From an uncultured Treponema sp. (GTDB lineage: Bacteria > Spirochaetota > Spirochaetia > Treponematales > Treponemataceae): DNA of 8,362 nt. Of the stretch, positions 1 to 6,276 are shown piece after piece. Each line of letters begins with the position of its first letter. Positions within the stretch are counted from its first letter, which is position 1. The notes beneath the pieces were generated by a model. That model searched no databases. It saw only the letters and a program-made list of their open reading frames with translations, and was not told the origin of the DNA. The position numbers were made by a program, and so were the translations under genes. Where the stretch lies: the NCBI GenBank assembly GCA_905236315.1, contig CAJOPO010000210.1, forward strand, positions 1 to 8,362, given 5' to 3'.

Positions 1-597
1 ACCATTGTAAAACTACTTTTAAAACTCTATCAAGCAAATAAAGGCTCTATATTACTAGACGGGAATGATATTAAAGATATTGACAGTGGCACTTTACGAA
101 TGCATATAGGATATGTGCCACAGGATATATATTTATTCAGCGGTACCATTGCAGAAAACATTGCTTTACATTCTCCTTGCGTTACGCTTGAAGATATTAC
201 TCTTGCTGCAAAGAAAGCAGGGGCTGCTGATTTTATAGAGCGACTTCCAAACAGATATGCAACGCAGATTGGAGAAAGAGGTCTTTCTTTATCGGGAGGG
301 GAAAGGTAAAGATTAGCTTTAGCGCGGGCACTGCTGGGAAAGCCTGATATACTTATTCTTGATGAAGCAACAAGTAATCTTGATATTGTTTCTGAAAATT
401 ATATTCAGCAGACAATAAAAGATTTACAAAACGAGGGAATGACAATCATAATAATTGCCCACAGGCTATCTACAGTAACAGATTGCGATAAAATATTTGT
501 AATAGAAAAAGGTAGAGTAATACAATCTGGTAAATATTTAGAGTTAATTACACATGAAGGACCTTATCACGATATGTGCCAAAACATAGCAGTTTAG
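1..597 (+). pseudogene. ABC exporter ATP-binding domain, 3' part, with in-frame stop
   Basis: This is the C-terminal nucleotide-binding domain of an ABC exporter; the membrane domain and Walker A lie upstream of the window. The frame is open from base 1 and begins just after where Walker A would be (TIVKLLLKLY). Numbering codons from base 1, Q41 of VPQD is the Q-loop, LSLSGGER ends at codon 102, Walker B is ILILDEATSNLD at about 117-128, and IAHRLS with H154 is the H-loop. Codon 103 (307-309) is TAA, exactly where the family has glutamine in SGGERQRLALARAL, so a single CAA-to-TAA change explains it. The frame then stays intact to the natural TAG at 595-597. The sequence style (GTIAENI, DFIERLP) resembles peptide/bacteriocin or lipid exporters of the MsbA/HlyB kind; the substrate is unknown. 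It is probably a recently inactivated gene. A sequencing error or stop readthrough cannot be excluded. Confidence 0.85.
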
Positions 598-599
598 AG
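591..599. repeat. Target-site duplication, left copy (agtttagag)
   Basis: This 9-bp sequence is identical to the one at 814-822 and flanks the inverted-repeat element directly. It includes the TAG stop codon of the ABC transporter gene (595-597). Removing the element and one copy restores a plausible ancestral sequence running from the stop codon straight into the hisC upstream region. Confidence 0.75.
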
Positions 600-813
600 T
601 ACGGAAATCAATCTTTAACGTACACATACGAGAAAACAACTTCCAGTCGCCTCTGCGGCTTACAAAATCGAGGGCTAGCCCTCTACACGCTGTTCGCACT
701 TGTAATTATTTACGTTTGCCGCTTACGCGGCAGCGCGAACAGAGTGTTTTTGTAATCCGCAAGTCTCCTTCTCGCTGTTTTTCTGGATATACACTGTAAA
801 ATTGATTTCCGTG
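600..813. mobile_element. MITE-like element, about 214 bp, non-coding
   Basis: The ends carry a 12-bp perfect inverted repeat, acggaaatcaat (601-612) and attgatttccgt (801-812). Outside them lies a 9-bp direct repeat, agtttagag, at 591-599 and 814-822, which looks like a target-site duplication. The left copy contains the TAG stop of the upstream ABC gene, so insertion spared its reading frame. Inside is a second inverted repeat, 655-667 plus 685-697 against 735-760, matching at 24 of 26 positions. There is also a 14-bp palindrome at 670-683 and a hairpin at 717-732 (6-bp stem, TTAC loop). The element looks richer in G+C than its surroundings. I see no coding sequence in it, so it would depend on a transposase supplied elsewhere. 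Family assignment is not possible from the sequence alone; a 9-bp duplication is known for several IS families. Confidence 0.8.
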
Positions 814-822
814 AGTTTAGAG
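814..822. repeat. Target-site duplication, right copy (agtttagag)
   Basis: This is the right-hand copy of the 9-bp direct repeat. It starts one base after the right terminal inverted repeat ends at 812. That one-base offset is matched on the left side (base 600), so the element's outermost base pair is a mismatch (T on the left, G on the right). Confidence 0.75.
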
Positions 823-865
823 ATTTTCCTATTGCAGAGTTTTCTTTATTGCAATAAAATATATT

Positions 866-2014
866 ATGTTTTCACAAAGATTAAATAACTTGCACCCATA
901 TATTCCGGGTGAACAGCCTACAGATAGAGATTATATAAAATTAAACGCTAACGAAAATCCCTATCCCCCACATCAGAATGTATTAAACAGTCTACAAGAA
1001 GCATTAAAAAACTTCCCTCAAAAATTAGGATTATATCCAGACCCAGACGCAGAAAGTTTACGAAGTGCAATAGCAGATATGCTAAATCAGACGGGAGGTG
1101 TTCTATGCCGCACCCAAGTGGACAATAATAGATGTGAACCTGAGAGAAAAGATAAACTTCCCTTTACGATTACCAAAGATATGATTTTTTGTGGCAACGG
1201 AAGTGATGAAGTTTTAAGTTTCTTATTCTATACATTTTTTGACAGCAGTGTTCCACTTATATTGCCAGAGTTTACATATAGTTTTTATCCTGTGTATTGT
1301 GGATATTATAATATTCCAATGTGCTCAGTTCCACTCAAAAAAGGCTGGCAAATAGATACAGACACAATGTTAAGCAAAGCAAGACAAACAAATAGCTGCA
1401 TAATATTTGCAAATCCAAATGCACCTACAGGTCTTAGTCTAAGTCGCTCACATATTAGAGAGGTATTGCAAAACATACCTAAAAACACAGTTTGCATTGT
1501 AGATGAAGCCTACTGCGATTTTGGTGGAGAGAGTTGTTTGCCCTTGCTACAAGAATTTAACAATCTAGTTATTGTCCGCACATTTAGCAAAAGTCTCTCT
1601 TTTGCAGGTATGAGACTAGGATACGCTGTAGCCTCCCCTTCCCTAATAGAAGCAATATTTACCGTAAAAAACTCTTTTAATCATTTTCCAGTAGACTTTT
1701 TAGCCCAAACAGCAGGAATTGCTTCTTGCAAGGAGGTGTCATATTACGCTAATAATGCAAACAAAGTAGTTCAAGAAAGGGAATCTCTTACTAGTTTTTT
1801 ACGCGAACGTAAATGGTTTGTAATAGATAGCTGTACAAATTTTGTTTTTACAAAAAAAGAAGAGCTAAAAGGCGAAGATATTTATCAGCACATAAAAAAG
1901 AATGGAATATTGATACGCCACTTTAATACAAAGGGAATAGAAGATTTTGTACGCATCACTATAGGTACACATGAGCAAATGAATGAACTAAAAAAGATAA
2001 TGGAGACTCTATGA
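866..2014 (+). CDS. hisC: Histidinol-phosphate aminotransferase
   Basis: A PLP-dependent fold-type I aminotransferase of 382 residues, predicted to interconvert histidinol phosphate plus 2-oxoglutarate and imidazole-acetol phosphate plus glutamate in cytoplasmic histidine synthesis. Family landmarks are LNANENPYP (26-34), GNGSDE (110-115), NPNAPTG (183-189), DEAYCDF (213-219), the PLP lysine K242 in TFSKSLSFAGMRLGY with R250 nearby, and the C-terminal RITIGT (363-368). Residues of about 79-100 look like an insertion between the small-domain helix and the GNGSDE strand, making the protein slightly longer than usual. The ATG at 866 fits the family N-terminus, but no good Shine-Dalgarno is seen. 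A possible promoter, TTGCAG (832-837) with 17-bp spacing to TAAAAT (855-860), would make a nearly leaderless transcript; this is weak. No other his genes are here, so an aromatic or other amino-acid substrate is possible. It overlaps the next gene by ATGA. Confidence 0.87.
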   Translation: MFSQRLNNLHPYIPGEQPTDRDYIKLNANENPYPPHQNVLNSLQEALKNFPQKLGLYPDPDAESLRSAIADMLNQTGGVLCRTQVDNNRCEPERKDKLPFTITKDMIFCGNGSDEVLSFLFYTFFDSSVPLILPEFTYSFYPVYCGYYNIPMCSVPLKKGWQIDTDTMLSKARQTNSCIIFANPNAPTGLSLSRSHIREVLQNIPKNTVCIVDEAYCDFGGESCLPLLQEFNNLVIVRTFSKSLSFAGMRLGYAVASPSLIEAIFTVKNSFNHFPVDFLAQTAGIASCKEVSYYANNANKVVQERESLTSFLRERKWFVIDSCTNFVFTKKEELKGEDIYQHIKKNGILIRHFNTKGIEDFVRITIGTHEQMNELKKIMETL

Positions 2015-2703
2015 AATTTTTAATTATTAGTGATTTACATGGAAATATTGAGATACTTGATAAACTAGATAAAGAATTTGAAGCAGCAGACGCAGTTCTT
2101 TTTGCAGGTGATTTTGCCCGCTTTGGTAAAATAGAAACTGCAAAACCTGCACTAGAAGCCCTTTGCAAAAAACATGAAGTTATTTTTTCTGTAATAGGCA
2201 ACTGCGACAGTCCAGACTTTATAAATGAAATTGAAGCAAAAGATATAAGCATACAAAACTCTATTTCTAGCTGGAATGGTCTAACGCTTGCAGGCTGTGG
2301 GGGAGGAACAAAGTTTAAAGGAGACACTCCTAATGAACGCACAGAAGAAGAAATAATAGCGGACTTGCATTTAATTTCTGATATGGGAAATCAGATTTGG
2401 AATAATCTTGTGCTTATAATGCATAATCCTCCCAAGAATACAGCATGTGACTGTGTAGGAAATGATATACACGTGGGAAGTGAGGTCTTGCGTTCTTTTA
2501 TAGAAACCTATTCTCCCTCTCTTGTTGTAACAGGTCATATCCATGAGGGCATTGCTATAGATAAAATACAAACAGCAAATGGAAGTGCAACTATTATAAA
2601 TCCAGGAGCCTTGCTAGAAGGGCATTATGCAGTTGCAGAATTAAAGCAAGAAAGCAATGGCAGATGGGAAGTGCATAATGCAGAGTTAAGAAGTATAAAC
2701 TAA
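2011..2703 (+). CDS. Calcineurin-like metallophosphoesterase
   Basis: A cytoplasmic two-metal phosphoesterase of 230 residues. The metal-binding motifs occur in family order: D8-x-H10 in ISDLHGN, GD with D34, GNCD with N64, H138 in MHNP, and GHIHEG with H176 and H178. No signal peptide or membrane segment is visible. The length and single compact domain match the small YfcE/MJ0936-like group, whose members hydrolyse phosphodiesters in vitro and often lack a known physiological substrate. The start ATG overlaps the hisC stop (ATGA) and is preceded by ggag inside the end of hisC, so the two are translationally coupled. The link to HisC need not be functional. Its TAA stop (2701-2703) lies against the A-run that forms the U-tract of the opposing operon's terminator. 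Confidence 0.88.
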   Translation: MKFLIISDLHGNIEILDKLDKEFEAADAVLFAGDFARFGKIETAKPALEALCKKHEVIFSVIGNCDSPDFINEIEAKDISIQNSISSWNGLTLAGCGGGTKFKGDTPNERTEEEIIADLHLISDMGNQIWNNLVLIMHNPPKNTACDCVGNDIHVGSEVLRSFIETYSPSLVVTGHIHEGIAIDKIQTANGSATIINPGALLEGHYAVAELKQESNGRWEVHNAELRSIN

Positions 2704-2761
2704 AAATAGTGACCTACGTTATAGCCCCTAATGTATGTGTTAGGGGCTGAATGTAGTTACT
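2702..2761 (-). terminator. Intrinsic terminator of the minus-strand glycan operon
   Basis: The core hairpin is agcccctaa (2723-2731) with ttaggggct (2740-2748) around an 8-base loop. It is extended by an outer stem between agtgacctac (2708-2717) and gtagttact (2753-2761), with one bulged C and a G-U pair. Read on the minus strand, the outer stem is followed almost at once by a run of five T (complement of 2702-2706), as expected for a factor-independent terminator. Read on the plus strand there is no T-run, so it would be a poor terminator for the metallophosphoesterase transcript, although the hairpin may stabilise that 3' end. Confidence 0.7.
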
Positions 2762-2853
2762 TGCGTTCAAGGTTATGTCTATTTTACGATTATCTTTGAG
2801 TTTAAGCCTCTTTGTAATAATTCATTACCAGGATTTAGATATATTCCCATGAG

Positions 2854-4104
2854 TTAAGAGGCCTTATTAGCAATAAGAAACTTTATTCTCAAAAATATAG
2901 TATAAAAGCCTATTAATAAAAATATAGCTTCGTGTAATTGACGATTTATTCCCGACTTAAATATCTCAACTGGAGCAAATGCAATAATCAATAATACTGT
3001 AAAAAATATATTCTCTAGTTTTGTTCTGTCCTTAGTTGTAGCAAAAAATAGAACTGTTAAACAAAATAAATAAAGTCCACAATAGCCTTTATTAGTATTA
3101 GGGAAAAATATTAAAGGAAACATAAGTAACTCTACTTTTTCCCAGAGAGTTAGTGTTTTATATTGTATGAAGAATAAAAAAAATGAAGCAATAGAGGCAA
3201 GTATTACAAGGTATTTAGAAAGTCTAACTAGCAAAAGCGTAATATTTGCATTTAAGCCCAACTTTACGCCAAAAAATCTGTGTACAAATATAGGTAAAAT
3301 ACCTCCATAACCACTAAAGTAACCTGCATCATGTGCTGCAGAACCTCTTACATTATTATATAATTGAGCGATATTACCAAAGCCATGCTTAAAAAACAAG
3401 AAAGGTAAAAATGCCAAAAGGAGTCCTGTAATTACCGTTGCAATAAATTCTTTATATTGCTTTGTAGGTATATACATTACGATAAATATCACAGGGAATA
3501 TTTTTAAAGTGGCAGAAAATGCTAAAGAAAAAGCAGCAAAATATCTTAGCTTTTTTGATTCACTATCATAAAAAGTAATAAAATAATTTAGGAAGGTAAC
3601 TGCAAGGAATACGATATTTGCTCTTTCTGCAGATGATAGCATAATATTTGAGCAGAATAACGCATATATTACTTTGTCACTAACTTTATACTTTTTACAA
3701 AGACAGCTAAGAGAATGAAAAAGGAGAAATAAATTTATAAACAAAAATAAAAAGCAAGAATACAGACTAATAGTAGAATTCCAGCAATCGCTAAGGCTCA
3801 TTTGCGCATAGTTATTCCATCGAGAAAAGGGATAAAAGATTACATACGCTAACGGAAGATATTCTTTTGAGTCAAAGCCATTTACTTCATTAAAATATAC
3901 ATCTCTTTCACTTACATAACGTAAAACATTAAAAAAATCAGCAAAAAGGTCTTCAAAACTTCTAAAAAACAAGAAAATTTCTCTACTATGTGGCTTTATT
4001 GAAAATAGTATAAACCATAAGACAAATAATCCAAATACTGCAAGAGCAAAATAATTTTCATAAATATTTGATTCATTTGTCTTTATCTCGTTGTTAGTTT
4101 TCAT
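2854..4104 (-). CDS. Multi-span membrane glycosyltransferase, GT87/DUF2029-like
   Basis: A polytopic membrane protein of 416 residues, mostly hydrophobic spans starting at about 18-36. An acidic first extracytoplasmic loop carries DLFADFF (52-58) and DVY (68-70), and is followed by EYLPLAYVIFYPF (81-93). The stretch ERAN (160-163) to ATLKIFP (198-204) matches the GT87/DUF2029 pattern of a polar motif, a helix pair and K-x-x-P. GT87 enzymes are GT-C transferases using polyprenyl-phosphate sugars on the outer face of the membrane; known members transfer mannose. The match is at pattern level, so another GT-C family is possible. The ATG at 4104 has a strong ribosome-binding site (AGGAAGGA on the minus strand, 4109-4116). 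It lies 19 nt after the ABC ATPase gene and is last before the terminator, suggesting a role in the same surface glycan. Confidence 0.62.
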   Translation of the reverse strand: MKTNNEIKTNESNIYENYFALAVFGLFVLWFILFSIKPHSREIFLFFRSFEDLFADFFNVLRYVSERDVYFNEVNGFDSKEYLPLAYVIFYPFSRWNNYAQMSLSDCWNSTISLYSCFLFLFINLFLLFHSLSCLCKKYKVSDKVIYALFCSNIMLSSAERANIVFLAVTFLNYFITFYDSESKKLRYFAAFSLAFSATLKIFPVIFIVMYIPTKQYKEFIATVITGLLLAFLPFLFFKHGFGNIAQLYNNVRGSAAHDAGYFSGYGGILPIFVHRFFGVKLGLNANITLLLVRLSKYLVILASIASFFLFFIQYKTLTLWEKVELLMFPLIFFPNTNKGYCGLYLFCLTVLFFATTKDRTKLENIFFTVLLIIAFAPVEIFKSGINRQLHEAIFLLIGFYTIFLRIKFLIANKAS

Positions 4105-4123
4105 CTATTCCTTCCTATCACGC

Positions 4124-4852
4124 TTACAAACTCATAAACTCATCATATTTTTCAAGTACAGCATCGGTTTCATCTAACATCATCAATTTTCCGTCATTTA
4201 TCCATAAAACTCTATTACAAAATTTCTTCAATGTTGTTGTAGCATGGGAAACAATTAAAACAGTACGATTACTCTGCAAAAGTTCTTCCATCTTGTTATA
4301 GCTCTTCTTTCTAAAATGCTCATCGCCTACACTTAATACTTCATCTACAAGCATTATATCTGTATCAAGTATTGCCGTAACCGAAAAGGATAATTTAGAA
4401 TACATACCACTAGAATATGTACGGACAGGTCTATCTATAAAGTCCCCTAGTTCAGAAAACTCTATAATAGCGTCCATGTGCTCTTTTACATAATTAAATG
4501 AACAGCCTAAAAGCATGCCAGACTTTAAAATATTTTCTCTGCCCGTGTTGTTTCCATTAAAACCAATTCCTATAGCCATAAGAGAGGCTCGGTTGCCGTG
4601 AGTATCTATAATTCCCTCATCAGGCTGAAATATTCCTGCTATAGAACGCAAAAGAGTAGTTTTGCCAGAACCATTTCTGCCTATTATTCCCAATATTTCT
4701 CCTTGCTTTACAGAAAAAGAAACATCATTTACCGCTCGAACCACATTGGATTTTTTTACTTCTCCTTTTGCAAAGGTACGAGCTAATCTCATATGTGATA
4801 AATCCCTATAATCTATACTTACGTGTTTTACATCAAGTGCAATATTATCCAT
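4124..4852 (-). CDS. Wzt/TagH-like polysaccharide exporter ATPase
   Basis: The ATPase of an ABC-2 surface-polysaccharide exporter, 242 residues from the chosen ATG. Motifs: Walker A GRNGSGKT (58-65), signature YSSGM (146-150), Walker B IMLVDE (166-171), then LSVGDEHF typical of Wzt/TagH proteins, and H203 in IVSHA. The region GIGFNGNNTGRENI (94-107) replaces a classic Q-loop, as in this family. The protein stops at the end of the ATPase domain, so it lacks the C-terminal glycan-binding domain of some Wzt proteins and resembles short KpsT/TagH-type subunits. An upstream TTG at 4861 would extend it by three residues, but AAAGG then touches the start codon. From ATG 4852 the spacing is 9 nt. This ATG lies one base after the permease stop, so the pair is tightly coupled. 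Confidence 0.9.
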   Translation of the reverse strand: MDNIALDVKHVSIDYRDLSHMRLARTFAKGEVKKSNVVRAVNDVSFSVKQGEILGIIGRNGSGKTTLLRSIAGIFQPDEGIIDTHGNRASLMAIGIGFNGNNTGRENILKSGMLLGCSFNYVKEHMDAIIEFSELGDFIDRPVRTYSSGMYSKLSFSVTAILDTDIMLVDEVLSVGDEHFRKKSYNKMEELLQSNRTVLIVSHATTTLKKFCNRVLWINDGKLMMLDETDAVLEKYDEFMSL

Positions 4853-4853
4853 T

Positions 4854-6140
4854 TTAAACAACCTTTACATATCCGTTTTCGTTTTTATATACAATATGAA
4901 TACCTATATAACATAATAATATAGAAATCACAGTCCATAATATAATAAGAGGAATATTACAAACTATATTACTTAGTAAAGCATTCCTCATAGTGTCAAT
5001 AAACATAGAAACAGGATTTACGCACAACATCATGGTATTTAAAGGTGTAGGTAAACTTGTTACTACATCATAGAATATACCTGACAAAAACATTACCATC
5101 TGCAATAAAATTCCTACAGCATAGGCAAGGTCATCTATATATACACCAAAATGCAAGAAAATCATTCCTAAGCCAAAAGAAAGCAATATCATAAGTATAT
5201 ATGGAGGAATTACAAAAAATACGCAAAAGCCTATATGGACTTTAAATATAATAAGCATAGGGATAAGTACAACTAAGGAGAATAATAATTTTAAGAAATT
5301 TAATACCATATTCGTTATCAATAAAACGTGTTTTGGCAAATAAACCTTTGTAACAATATCTCTATTATTACGTATACATTTTACACTGTAATTTAATATC
5401 TTGCTAAAAAAGTTCCACATAAGCAAGGTTGAATAAATGGATGTGGAATAATGGCGTATTGAGTTTCCCATAACTCGCCCAAAAACAATCACATAAACTA
5501 GCATATTAAAGGTTGGCTCTAGCACCCACCATAAACGATTTAGATAAGAGTTTGCAACTTCTGCCTTTAAATCAGCCCTTGCCGCATAAAATATATACTG
5601 GGAATAGCGTACTACTTCGGAACAAAATTTACCTATTTCGTGTATAGGACCATGATTATCGTGGCTTTCTGTAGATAATTTTTCCGTAATGGCATTTACT
5701 AGTATTATAAGAAACAAGACAAGAGCAAATAAACTTTCTGCAATTATAAGACGCTCCATTACGGCTGAGGCAGAGTTCTTTCGCAATAGATTAATCGCAT
5801 TTTGATTAAAAACTAAATTATCACCATGCGCTTCTATATACCTATCAAATGCAGAAGCCTGTATTTTATCCACAGCAATACTCTTAAAAAAGCGAGTTAT
5901 GCGTATTTCCGAGAATTGTTCTCTAACAAAGTTAGGAAAATAAACTTCAAAACTGCCTAATGTATTCAATTCTTCTGGAGATAAAGTTTTTGAAACATGT
6001 CTATTAGCACAGTAGATTTTTAAACTTACAGATTGTTGCTTTAAAGGACACACCCCTATAAAAGCTACTCCAACTAAAAGAAGCAAGATTAATAATATTT
6101 TTATAACCTTAGCTATTTTTTGTACTTTGGAAGTTTTCAT
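4854..6140 (-). CDS. Wzm/TagG-like ABC-2 permease with N-terminal extension
   Basis: The membrane subunit of a surface-polysaccharide exporter, partner of the adjacent ATPase. Residues of about 170-428 form the ABC-2 permease domain: ADLKAEVANSYLNRLWWVLEP (189-209) is the family's amphipathic entry motif, followed by about six hydrophobic spans, with FLSGIFY at 351-357 and NPVSMF at 375-380. Typical Wzm/TagG/KpsM proteins are about 260 residues; this one has about 165 more at the N-terminus. That extension has a membrane span (about 13-31), a polar, presumably extracytoplasmic segment (about 32-130) and a second span (about 134-151). I do not recognise a known domain in it. The ATG at 6140 has GAGGT 8 nt upstream. 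Its TAA stop is one base before the ATPase ATG. The upstream gap to the LicD gene is 136 bp, so a separate promoter there is possible. Confidence 0.88.
   Translation of the reverse strand: MKTSKVQKIAKVIKILLILLLLVGVAFIGVCPLKQQSVSLKIYCANRHVSKTLSPEELNTLGSFEVYFPNFVREQFSEIRITRFFKSIAVDKIQASAFDRYIEAHGDNLVFNQNAINLLRKNSASAVMERLIIAESLFALVLFLIILVNAITEKLSTESHDNHGPIHEIGKFCSEVVRYSQYIFYAARADLKAEVANSYLNRLWWVLEPTFNMLVYVIVFGRVMGNSIRHYSTSIYSTLLMWNFFSKILNYSVKCIRNNRDIVTKVYLPKHVLLITNMVLNFLKLLFSLVVLIPMLIIFKVHIGFCVFFVIPPYILMILLSFGLGMIFLHFGVYIDDLAYAVGILLQMVMFLSGIFYDVVTSLPTPLNTMMLCVNPVSMFIDTMRNALLSNIVCNIPLIILWTVISILLCYIGIHIVYKNENGYVKVV
4862..4866 (-). promoter_or_regulatory. Ribosome-binding site deciding the ATPase start
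   Basis: AAAGG on the minus strand, inside the last codons of the permease gene. It is 9 nt from ATG 4852 but abuts the alternative TTG at 4861, so it favours the ATG start. Confidence 0.6.
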
Positions 6141-6240
6141 TAAAAATACCTCATAATTCTTATTCTTATAACAAATTTATAAATAAAAATAAAGAGTTTT
6201 TATTAAACAGATATGCGATTTTACACATCACATTCAAGAT

Positions 6241-6274
6241 AACTTGTTCTAAAACTGAAGTTTCCGCACAAGTT
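6241..6274 (-). other. Weak hairpin after the LicD gene
   Basis: In the 136-bp gap between the LicD gene and the permease, aacttgt (6241-6247) pairs with acaagtt (6268-6274), and aaac (6252-6255) with gttt (6260-6263) inside it. It starts two bases past the LicD stop codon on the minus strand. No T-run follows, so it is not a convincing terminator. It could be a processing or mRNA-stabilising stem. The rest of the gap is very AT-rich; a TTGAAT/TATCTG pair (6232-6237 and 6208-6213, 18-bp spacing) is a poor promoter candidate. Confidence 0.3.
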
Positions 6275-6276
6275 TA

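Noticed and set aside
307..309. TAA read as a sense codon or selenocysteine-like recoding
   Set aside because: TAA is a normal stop in other genes here (2701-2703 and 8241-8243), and no recoding element is visible; a simple nonsense change is the economical reading.
600..813. The palindromic region as a CRISPR array or tRNA gene
   Set aside because: There are no regularly spaced direct repeats and no cloverleaf. The perfect terminal inverted repeats with a 9-bp flanking duplication fit a transposable element.
1959..2342. A 127-codon minus-strand open frame
   Set aside because: It is antisense to the end of hisC and the metallophosphoesterase gene, both of which have full catalytic motifs.
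2803..2866. Inverted repeat taagcctctt / aagaggcctta near the end of the GT-C gene
   Set aside because: The match has a one-base slip and a loop of over 40 bases, with no T-run. The hairpin at 2702-2761 is a much better terminator.
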